Origin: Syntrophaceae bacterium UBA4778
GTDB taxonomy: Bacteria > Desulfobacterota > Syntrophia > Syntrophales > UBA4778
Reading direction: 5' to 3'
DNA length: 5,003 nucleotides
NCBI GenBank assembly: GCA_002403175.1
Contig: DHHG01000251.1
Location: 1-5,003, forward strand
Shown here: one piece after another, positions 1 to 5,003 of the stretch
Numbering within the stretch: the first letter of the stretch is position 1
Layout: each line of letters starts with the position of its first letter
Notes under the pieces: model-generated
Told to the model about the DNA's origin: nothing
Databases searched by the model: none
What the model saw: only the letters and a program-made list of their open reading frames with translations
Translations under genes and position numbers: made by a program

Positions 1-1
1 G

Positions 2-778
2 GCTTCTGTCGATCTGAAGGGAAATCCGTGGGATCCGACAAGGGCTGTTATCACGTGGAATGGGGAAAAATGGACGGGAGACGTACCGGACGGAGCAGGC
101 GATCCCGGAAAAGGCAGACCACCTTTTATTATGAAGCCAGATGGTGTAGCCAGTCTTTATGGTCCGGGATTGGTGGATGGTCCTTTCCCCGAACATTACG
201 AGCCGCTTGAATGTCCGGTAGAAAAGAACCTGATGTCGCCCCAAAAGAATAACCCTGTTATCAAACGATTCGATAAAGCCGGAGTAGGTTCCGATCTGGA
301 TGTTTATTCCGGTGTCGGCAGTTGCGATCCCAGGTTTCCGTTCATCGGATGCACGTATCGAGTCAGTGAGCATTGGCAGACAGGTGTTCTGACTCGCTGG
401 TGCCCCTGGCTAGCAGAAATGCAGCCGGGTATGTTTGTCGAAATTTCAAAAGAGTTGGCCTCACAAAAGGGGATCAAAAATGGGGACAAATGTATCGTCA
501 GTTCAGCGCGAGGTGAAGTTGAAACTACCGCTATCGTAACTGCACGGTTTAAGCCTTTCAATATTGACGGAAACTTAATTCATGAAGTCGGAATTCCCTG
601 GCATTATGGATGGATAACGACCAAGGATCGTACGTATAATCGCGGGGACAAGAAAGCTGAAGTATTCACCTTCGGTGATGCCGCGAATCTCTTGACGCCA
701 ACCATCGGAGATGCCAATACGATGATCCCGGAAAGCAAGGCCTTCATGGTGAATGTTGCTAAGAAGGGAGGAAAGTAA
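2..778 (+). CDS. Formate dehydrogenase alpha subunit (Fdh-N type), C-terminal part, 5' truncated by window
   Basis: This is the last 258 residues of the catalytic molybdopterin subunit that oxidises formate to CO2 (or runs in reverse). The frame is open to the left edge, so the true start, Tat signal, [4Fe-4S] motif and active-site Cys/Sec lie outside the window. Fragment residues 16-32 (VITWNGEKWTGDVPDG and following) and 43-72 (FIMKPDGVASLYGPG, then PFPEHYEPLECPV) resemble Fdh-N alpha subunits. The stretch TYRVSEHWQTGVLTRW, then WLAEMQPGMFVEIS, KGIKNGD and SARGEVE, is the molydopterin-dinucleotide-binding domain that holds the MGD cofactor. It ends with GIPWHYGW and GDAANLLTPTIGDANT, again typical of the family. 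The stop codon sits one base before the beta-subunit ATG, so the genes form an operon. Periplasmic location is inferred from the membrane partners. Mo versus W, and Sec versus Cys, cannot be decided here. The internal ATG at 131 is not a real start. Confidence 0.95.
   Translation, partial: ASVDLKGNPWDPTRAVITWNGEKWTGDVPDGAGDPGKGRPPFIMKPDGVASLYGPGLVDGPFPEHYEPLECPVEKNLMSPQKNNPVIKRFDKAGVGSDLDVYSGVGSCDPRFPFIGCTYRVSEHWQTGVLTRWCPWLAEMQPGMFVEISKELASQKGIKNGDKCIVSSARGEVETTAIVTARFKPFNIDGNLIHEVGIPWHYGWITTKDRTYNRGDKKAEVFTFGDAANLLTPTIGDANTMIPESKAFMVNVAKKGGK
766..771 (+). promoter_or_regulatory. Ribosome binding site of fdh beta subunit
   Basis: GGGAGG lies 8 bases before the ATG at 780, inside the last codons of the alpha subunit. 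It decides the beta start: an in-frame ATG at 753 exists but would add nine residues that overlap the alpha gene, and it lacks a comparable site. Confidence 0.8.
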
Positions 779-779
779 G

Positions 780-1574
780 ATGCCGGAAAAAATAAAACTT
801 TATGATGCTTCAAAATGTACGGCCTGCAGGGGATGCCAGCTGGCATGCAAGCAGTGGAATTCCCTGAAAGCCAAGCAGACGGAAAATTTTGGGTCTTACC
901 AGAATCCACCCACTTTGCAACCGAATACGTTTATGATTATTCGTTATCAGGAAGTTGAAAATGAAAAGGGAGTCAAATGGCTTTTCCGAAAAGAATCCTG
1001 TATGCATTGTACAGATGCGGCTTGCGTAAAGGTCTGTCCGAATGGGGCGCTCCATTACACGGAGTCTAAGACTGTCGGCAAGAATATCGATAAATGCATT
1101 GGGTGCAAGGATTGTGTGCCGGCCTGTCCCTTTGAAGTTCCCAAGTACGATAGTAGCACCAACAAGGTGTATAAGTGCGATATGTGCGAAAGCCGGATAG
1201 CAAATAAAATGTTACCGTCCTGTGTCAAAGCGTGTCCGACCGGCGCCCTCAAATTCGGGGATAAGGCGGACATGCTTAAGATTGCCGCCCAGCGGGTCAA
1301 GGAACTCGGAGGCGACGCCAATATTTACGGTGACAAGCATGTAGGTGGTACACACTTGATGTATGTACTGCCGGAAAAAGTAACCGTTTATCAAGGACTT
1401 CAGGTCGATCCGAAAGTGTCGCTTTCCATCATGGTCTGGAAGGACTGGCTGAAGCCTTTGGGTCTGCTGGCCGGCGGAGGCGTCCTGGGTGCATCACTGC
1501 TGCACTATGTCCTGCACGGACCCAAGCGTCCTGATCCGGAGATCGAAGATCAGCGTTCGGAAGGAGGGAAGTAA
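780..1574 (+). CDS. Formate dehydrogenase beta subunit, 4x[4Fe-4S] with C-terminal membrane anchor
   Basis: This 264-residue electron-transfer subunit links the catalytic alpha subunit to the cytochrome b subunit. Sixteen cysteines fall in four ferredoxin-like groups: C13/C16/C19/C23, C74/C77/C82/C86, C106/C109/C112/C116 and C133/C136/C148/C152. This is the pattern for four [4Fe-4S] clusters in the Fdh-N beta / DMSO-reductase-B family. The motifs CTACRGCQLACKQWN, CMHCTDAACVKVCPNGAL and CIGCKDCVPACPFEVP are classic. After a family-typical segment (GGTHLMYVLPE, 189-199), residues about 226-245 form one hydrophobic helix (LGLLAGGGVLGASLLHYVL), as expected for the beta anchor, followed by a short charged tail. 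The protein is about 30 residues shorter than E. coli FdnH (294), mainly at the ends. The ATG at 780 is chosen because it has a good ribosome binding site and places the first Cys motif at the usual distance. The next gene starts one base after its stop. Confidence 0.96.
   Translation: MPEKIKLYDASKCTACRGCQLACKQWNSLKAKQTENFGSYQNPPTLQPNTFMIIRYQEVENEKGVKWLFRKESCMHCTDAACVKVCPNGALHYTESKTVGKNIDKCIGCKDCVPACPFEVPKYDSSTNKVYKCDMCESRIANKMLPSCVKACPTGALKFGDKADMLKIAAQRVKELGGDANIYGDKHVGGTHLMYVLPEKVTVYQGLQVDPKVSLSIMVWKDWLKPLGLLAGGGVLGASLLHYVLHGPKRPDPEIEDQRSEGGK
1563..1568 (+). promoter_or_regulatory. Ribosome binding site of fdh gamma subunit
   Basis: GGAGGG lies 7 bases before the ATG at 1576 and within the codons for the C-terminal GGK of the beta subunit. 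It supports the start at 1576 over the in-frame ATG at 1489, which would bury 29 extra residues in the beta coding sequence. Confidence 0.8.
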
Positions 1575-1575
1575 G

Positions 1576-2235
1576 ATGGCTGACAAATGGATCGAAGTTA
1601 CAGATAAAGCTGAGCGGGTTAATCACTGGATGCTGGCCATCTCCTGCATTCTCCTGTTTTTAACGGGGATGGGAATGATGTACAAGGAACTCAACTTTCT
1701 TAGCTTTTTGGGGCTGGGTCTGGTGAGCTTGAAAACCCTTCACAATTATATAGGGATTGTTTTCATCATAGCGCTGGTGCGTTCCACGGCAATGTGGTGG
1801 CTCGAAGCTGGACACTTTGACATGCCCGAGGATTGGGAATGGATCAAATGTGCCGGCGGATACCTCTGGCATGTAGACAAGGTTCCGGAGACGGGAAAAT
1901 ACAATCCCGGCCAGAAATTGTTCTTTCTGACGGTTGTGGCTTACGGGGCACTGATGGGCGCTACCGGACTGATCATGTGGTTTCAACCTGGCTTGCTCTC
2001 AATGGAGCTTCTCCGCTGGATGTACCCGGCTCATGCGTTGGGATTTGTGGTCCTGTTTGCCTTTTTCTTCGTTCATCTGTATCTGGGAACCATCGGAAAT
2101 CCCGGAACAGTTTCAGCTATGATCAATGGCACGTGCACGAAGGCCTGGGCAAGGAAGCAGCATCCCGGATGGCTCAAGGAAATGGAAAAAGAAGGACGAT
2201 TTGAGCCTTGGGGAGAACAGAAAAAGAATTATTAA
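1576..2235 (+). CDS. Formate dehydrogenase gamma subunit, di-haem cytochrome b
   Basis: This 219-residue integral membrane subunit passes electrons between the beta subunit and quinone. Four hydrophobic segments are visible at about residues 18-35, 55-76, 114-135 and 152-172. Histidines H17 (in ERVNHW), H56 (in LHNYIG), H153 (in YPAHALG) and H167 (in VHLYLG) match in spacing the haem ligands of E. coli FdnI (His18, His57, His155, His169). NPGQK at 110-114 lies where the FdnI loop near the quinone site carries its conserved glycine. Further family marks are WWLEAGHFD in the loop after helix 2 and GNPGTVSAMINGTCTKAWARKQHPGW at the C-terminus (stated here as landmarks at 174-199). The length is close to FdnI (217). 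It is the last gene of the operon, followed 14 bases later by a terminator. The quinone type (menaquinone is likely in an anaerobe) is inference. Confidence 0.95.
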   Translation: MADKWIEVTDKAERVNHWMLAISCILLFLTGMGMMYKELNFLSFLGLGLVSLKTLHNYIGIVFIIALVRSTAMWWLEAGHFDMPEDWEWIKCAGGYLWHVDKVPETGKYNPGQKLFFLTVVAYGALMGATGLIMWFQPGLLSMELLRWMYPAHALGFVVLFAFFFVHLYLGTIGNPGTVSAMINGTCTKAWARKQHPGWLKEMEKEGRFEPWGEQKKNY

Positions 2236-2249
2236 CATTGATAATTTTT

Positions 2250-2286
2250 AAAAAAGGCCTGCCGGTCTGCGGCAGGCCTTTTTTTT
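2250..2286 (+). terminator. Rho-independent terminator of the fdh operon
   Basis: A perfect 9-bp GC-rich stem, GGCCTGCCG (2256-2264) with CGGCAGGCC (2270-2278), encloses the 5-base loop GTCTG and is followed by eight T (2279-2286). Six A before the stem can pair with the T run and extend the hairpin to about 15 bp. The A/T flanks would let it work on the opposite strand too, but no converging gene is present. It isolates the fdh operon from the methyltransferase gene. Confidence 0.93.
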
Positions 2287-2322
2287 ATAGCAAGAAATTT
2301 CATTCTGAGTTAGTTAAAAGCG

Positions 2323-2352
2323 TTAACAGCTTTGTCTTTTAGATCCGATAAA
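2323..2352 (+). promoter_or_regulatory. Weak candidate sigma70-type promoter for the rlmI-like gene
   Basis: TTAACA (2323-2328, 5 of 6 to TTGACA) and GATAAA (2347-2352, 4 of 6 to TATAAT) are separated by 18 bases. A promoter is expected here because a strong terminator lies just upstream. However, the implied transcript start would be only a few bases before the ATG at 2363, giving an almost leaderless mRNA. The -35 box lies in the loop of a small inverted repeat, AAAGC (2317-2321) with GCTTT (2329-2333). The evidence is weak. Confidence 0.25.
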
Positions 2353-2362
2353 ATGAGATCAC

Positions 2363-3535
2363 ATGAATCAAGTCGTAATCAGTAATGAAGCATCCGAAAA
2401 AGTGAAGGGGTTTTTCCCCTGGGTATACGATAATGAAGTTTTGCGCGTGCCCCGCAACATTTTCGCCGGACAGATTGTTGAGGTACGGTCAACGACTGGA
2501 GTGTTTCTGGGTGTAGGGTACATAAATCCTCGGAGCAGAATTGCCGTTCGAATTTTATCCTTCAAGGATGAAGAAATTAACAGAACCTTTTTTTTATCTA
2601 AAATTGCCAAAGCGGATCTACAAAGAGTGCACCTGAAGAAAAAGACAAATGCGTATCGGATTGTGCATTCCGAAGCAGACAATCTGCCGGGGCTGATTAT
2701 CGATTCCTATGGACGCCATATTTCGGTTCAGATTAATACGGCCGGAATGGAATTCTGGCGTAAAACCATCATTGAATCAATTTGCGAATGTTTTCAGCCC
2801 GATGGTATCTATGAGAAGTCAGACCGCAGTGCAAGGGAGAAAGAAGGGCTGTCCACGATGGAATCCGTTTTGACGGGGAGCATTTCCGATCAGGTACTGA
2901 TTCGTGAAAATGAAAATTTATTCCAGATTCGTTTAAAAGAGAGCCAGAAAACCGGTTTTTATTTAGATCAGCGGCGGAATCGCAGTATCGTGTCGAATTA
3001 TGTCGAGAAAGGTTTCAAAGTATTGGATGTTTTCTCTAATACAGGCGGATTCGGTATTTACGCCGGTCGGGCGGGAGCCGGTTCTGTTTGCTTGGTGGAT
3101 ATCTCGCAAAGCGCATTGGATACGGCAGATAGAAATATTAAATTAAACAACTTGAAAGAATTCAACTTGATTAAAGCGGATGCATTTGATTTTTTAACGC
3201 GAGAGGCTGATGAAGGTAAGCGCTATGACATGATCATCCTGGATCCGCCATCTTTCACAAAGACTATGCAAGCCAAACGGGGAGCGATCCGTGGATTCAA
3301 ATACCTTGTTTCCAAGAGTTTTGAAATTCTTAATTCGGGTGGATTTCTTGCGTTATTTTCATGCTCTCATCATGTATTGCTGGACGATTTGAATGAAATT
3401 ATGAGGATAGCCGCTATTAATTCCAAACTCCGAATAAAAATTCTGGAGCATCTTTTTCAGGATGTCGATCATCCCTATCTGATCAATTTTCCGCAATCGC
3501 TTTATCTCAAAGGGCTGTTGGCTCAAAAAGATTAA
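2363..3535 (+). CDS. rlmI: Class I SAM-dependent rRNA methyltransferase, RlmI family (23S rRNA m5C)
   Basis: This 390-residue cytosolic methyltransferase is close in length to E. coli RlmI (396), which makes m5C1962 in 23S rRNA. The N-terminal PUA-like domain spans about residues 1-75 (FFPWVYDNEV at 17-26; GVGYINPRSRIAVRIL at 50-65). A linking domain contains SEADNLPGLIID (103-114) and KTGFYLDQRRNR (196-207), both family signatures. The Rossmann domain has SAM motif I VLDVFSNTGGFGIYA (220-234), the acidic residue in LVDIS (244-248), motif IV DPPSF (294-298) and the FSCSHH motif (332-337) with likely catalytic Cys334. The start fits the usual ~18 residues before the PW motif, but the Shine-Dalgarno match upstream (TGAGAT) is poor, so translation may be weak. 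It follows the fdh terminator, so it is a separate unit. Exact target base is inferred from the family and could differ in this lineage. Confidence 0.92.
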   Translation: MNQVVISNEASEKVKGFFPWVYDNEVLRVPRNIFAGQIVEVRSTTGVFLGVGYINPRSRIAVRILSFKDEEINRTFFLSKIAKADLQRVHLKKKTNAYRIVHSEADNLPGLIIDSYGRHISVQINTAGMEFWRKTIIESICECFQPDGIYEKSDRSAREKEGLSTMESVLTGSISDQVLIRENENLFQIRLKESQKTGFYLDQRRNRSIVSNYVEKGFKVLDVFSNTGGFGIYAGRAGAGSVCLVDISQSALDTADRNIKLNNLKEFNLIKADAFDFLTREADEGKRYDMIILDPPSFTKTMQAKRGAIRGFKYLVSKSFEILNSGGFLALFSCSHHVLLDDLNEIMRIAAINSKLRIKILEHLFQDVDHPYLINFPQSLYLKGLLAQKD

Positions 3536-3541
3536 CCCGTG

Positions 3542-3649
3542 ATGTATAGACAGGATTATTTTGAAGTTGTAATTGCAGGAAAATCGCGATATCCTCACAA
3601 GTTCAAAAGAATAACAAAGGATTTGTTTTTAGAAAATCGGAGGTATTGA
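3542..3649 (+). CDS. Doubtful 35-residue ORF between rlmI and htrA
   Basis: An ATG-started frame of 35 codons (begins MYRQDYFEVVIAGK, ends LFLENRRY) almost fills the gap between the methyltransferase and the protease. It begins six bases after the rlmI stop, in the same frame, with a GTG directly before the ATG. Its last codons contain the GGAGG of the next gene, and its TGA stops six bases before the htrA ATG, which would allow translational coupling. Against it: no good Shine-Dalgarno sequence upstream, no recognised domain, and an open run of this length is not rare by chance. The peptide is basic and rich in aromatic residues, with no signal or membrane segment. I do not recognise it. Confidence 0.2.
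   Translation: MYRQDYFEVVIAGKSRYPHKFKRITKDLFLENRRY
3639..3643 (+). promoter_or_regulatory. Ribosome binding site of htrA-like gene
   Basis: GGAGG lies 12 bases before the ATG at 3656, which is slightly far. An in-frame TGA at 3647-3649 rules out any start further upstream, so this site and ATG fix the start. Confidence 0.65.
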
Positions 3650-3655
3650 GGCATT

Positions 3656-5003
3656 ATGGATGGTAGAAATAAGGACAAAAGGAAATTTTTTCTTTCCTGG
3701 TTCATTTTTCTCATCGTTTGTTTGGTTGTTTCAACGATAGGTGTTTTGCATTTTTCTTTTGCAGCCTCAAAGCCTTCCAAGGCGGGAGTAGTCGCGCCTC
3801 AAAGAGATCTTATGTCAGCACCTTTATCGTTTGCAGAACTGGCGGACAGGATTAAACCGGCCGTAGTTAATATCAGCACTACAAAGATAATTAAACCGGC
3901 CGGGAGACAATATAATTCACAGCGTGGTGACGAGTTATTTGATAAATTTTTCGGAGGAGACGAATTTTTCAAAAGATTTTTTGGAGATATTCCTCAAAGG
4001 GAATTTAAACAGAAAAGCCTCGGCTCAGGATTTATAATCACTAAGGATGGTTTTATTTTTACCAATAACCATGTTGTAGAAAAAGCAGATAAGATAAAGG
4101 TTAAATTATCCACCGGTAGGGAATATGATGCCAAAGTAGTGGGCAAGGATTCCAAGACCGATATCGCATTGATAAAAATAAAGGCATCCGGTAATCTGCC
4201 TGTTGTCGAATTCGGAGATTCTGAGCGATTGAGAGTAGGTGAATGGGTCGTAGCGATAGGCAATCCATTCGGATTGGAGCAGACTGTAACCGCGGGGATC
4301 GTCAGTGCTAAAGGGCGAGTCATCGGTTCAGGTCCTTATGATAATTTTATTCAGACAGATGCTTCCATCAATCCCGGTAATAGCGGCGGGCCTCTCTTTG
4401 GGATGGATGGAAAAGTTATAGGTATAAATACGGCAATTGTGGCGCATGGTCAGGGGATCGGGTTTGCTATTCCAATCAACATGGCCAAGGAGATCCTTTC
4501 GGACCTGAAAACGAAGGGAAAGGTGACTCGGGGCTGGCTCGGAATTTCAGTACAGGATATCACAGAGGACATCGCTACGAACCTTAGAATAAAAACGTAT
4601 GAAGGAGCTCTGGTCGGAGATGTAATGAAAGGAGATCCCGCCGATAAGGCCGGGGTGAAAACGGGCGATATTATAATCGAAATCGATGGGAAAAAGATCA
4701 AGGACACGCATGAGTTGCTGAGACTCGTTGCAACGATGCCGGTTGGCAAGAAGGTGGATGTCAAGGCGGTACGTGATGGAAGGCCACTATCCTTTCGAAT
4801 GATTATAGCTGAGAGGAGCGAAAAGAAGGAAGTTGCCGGTTCAAGGTCAAAGGAAGGAGATATTTTCGGGATGACGGTTCAGGGAATCACGCCCCGAATG
4901 GCAGAGTTCCTTGGATTGCCGCAGAAGTCAGGAGTTATCGTTACCGCCGTTAAGGAAGGGAGTCCGGCAGATGAGGCAGGCATTAAGGTTCAAGATATCA
5001 TTA
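3656..5003 (+). CDS. Do/HtrA-family periplasmic serine protease, 3' truncated by window
   Basis: The window holds 449 residues of a DegP/DegQ-type protease-chaperone that degrades or refolds misfolded envelope proteins. The N-terminus has a basic region (DGRNKDKRK) and a long hydrophobic core (11-33), ending SFA-AS near residue 36. It can be a Sec signal peptide or an uncleaved anchor. The trypsin-like domain has all three catalytic residues: His139 in TNNHVV, Asp169 in KTDIAL and Ser243 in GNSGGP. A Phe-rich stretch (94-110), typical of the LA loop in Do proteases, precedes it. PDZ1 covers about 292-385 (RGWLGISVQ, then GDPADKAGVKTGDIIIEIDG). PDZ2 begins near 403 (GMTVQGITPRMAEFLGL) and is cut off in SPADEAGIKVQDII. 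Known members run about 470-500 residues, so only the end is missing. There is no terminator after rlmI, so read-through transcription is possible. Whether it is DegP-like or DegQ-like cannot be settled from sequence alone. Confidence 0.95.
   Translation, partial: MDGRNKDKRKFFLSWFIFLIVCLVVSTIGVLHFSFAASKPSKAGVVAPQRDLMSAPLSFAELADRIKPAVVNISTTKIIKPAGRQYNSQRGDELFDKFFGGDEFFKRFFGDIPQREFKQKSLGSGFIITKDGFIFTNNHVVEKADKIKVKLSTGREYDAKVVGKDSKTDIALIKIKASGNLPVVEFGDSERLRVGEWVVAIGNPFGLEQTVTAGIVSAKGRVIGSGPYDNFIQTDASINPGNSGGPLFGMDGKVIGINTAIVAHGQGIGFAIPINMAKEILSDLKTKGKVTRGWLGISVQDITEDIATNLRIKTYEGALVGDVMKGDPADKAGVKTGDIIIEIDGKKIKDTHELLRLVATMPVGKKVDVKAVRDGRPLSFRMIIAERSEKKEVAGSRSKEGDIFGMTVQGITPRMAEFLGLPQKSGVIVTAVKEGSPADEAGIKVQDII

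Noticed and set aside
28..210. 60-codon + strand frame at the left edge
   Set aside because: It overlaps the alpha-subunit frame, which has clear family motifs. Its Arg/Ser-rich translation looks like an out-of-frame reading.
1833..2204. 123-codon + strand frame inside the gamma subunit
   Set aside because: It is a shadow of the cytochrome b gene, whose frame contains the haem ligands and membrane helices. No family motif is visible in the shadow translation.
3647..3649. The TGA between the small ORF and htrA as a possible selenocysteine codon joining the two frames
   Set aside because: The htrA reading begins with its own ATG, basic region and signal-like core just after the TGA. No SECIS-like hairpin is evident, and no selenoprotein of this design is known to me.
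3595..3780. Minus-strand 61-codon frame over the rlmI-htrA gap and the htrA signal peptide
   Set aside because: It overlaps the htrA start on the opposite strand, has no ribosome binding site that I can see and no recognisable domain.
3914..3990. Phe-rich near-repeat in the htrA product (DKFFGGDEFFKRFFGD)
   Set aside because: It looks like an unusual repeat, but a similar Phe-rich segment is a normal part of Do-type proteases before the catalytic domain.
3994..4764. Long minus-strand open frames opposite htrA (3994-4323 and 4450-4764)
   Set aside because: They are antisense to the conserved protease and PDZ domains, have no recognised motif, and their low-complexity Ser/Thr/Pro/Ile composition is typical of antisense readings.

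Overview
This is an ordinary-looking bacterial chromosomal window with every recognisable gene on the + strand. It probably comes from an anaerobic, respiring or syntrophic Desulfobacterota-like (deltaproteobacterial) organism. That assignment is an inference from a membrane-bound formate dehydrogenase beside a generic Do-type protease, moderate base composition and strong GGAGG-type ribosome binding sites. No marker gene fixes the taxonomy.

Region 1 (2-2235) holds the end of a formate dehydrogenase operon: the C-terminal 258 residues of the molybdopterin-guanine-dinucleotide (MGD) catalytic alpha subunit, a complete four-cluster iron-sulfur beta subunit with a C-terminal membrane anchor, and a complete di-haem cytochrome b gamma subunit. 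Each gene starts one base after the previous stop, and the ribosome binding sites lie inside the preceding coding sequence. Together they fit the Fdh-N architecture: formate is oxidised at the Mo/W centre of alpha, electrons pass along the [4Fe-4S] wire of beta to the haems of gamma, and from there to or from the quinone pool. A strong intrinsic terminator (2250-2286) closes the operon.

Region 2 (2287-3535) is a short intergenic stretch with a weak candidate promoter, then a complete RlmI-family (COG1092) SAM-dependent 23S rRNA m5C methyltransferase. This is housekeeping RNA modification with no visible functional link to formate metabolism.

Region 3 (3536-5003) is a 120-base gap that contains a doubtful 35-codon ORF but no terminator. 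It is followed by a Do/HtrA-type periplasmic serine protease with signal peptide, intact His/Asp/Ser triad, a first PDZ domain and the start of a second. The gene runs off the window's right edge. With no terminator between rlmI and htrA, co-transcription is possible.

I found no mobile element, CRISPR array, tRNA or rRNA, and nothing that convincingly amounts to an undescribed system. The most unusual points are the near-identical coupled gene junctions in the fdh operon and the small in-frame ORF between rlmI and htrA.
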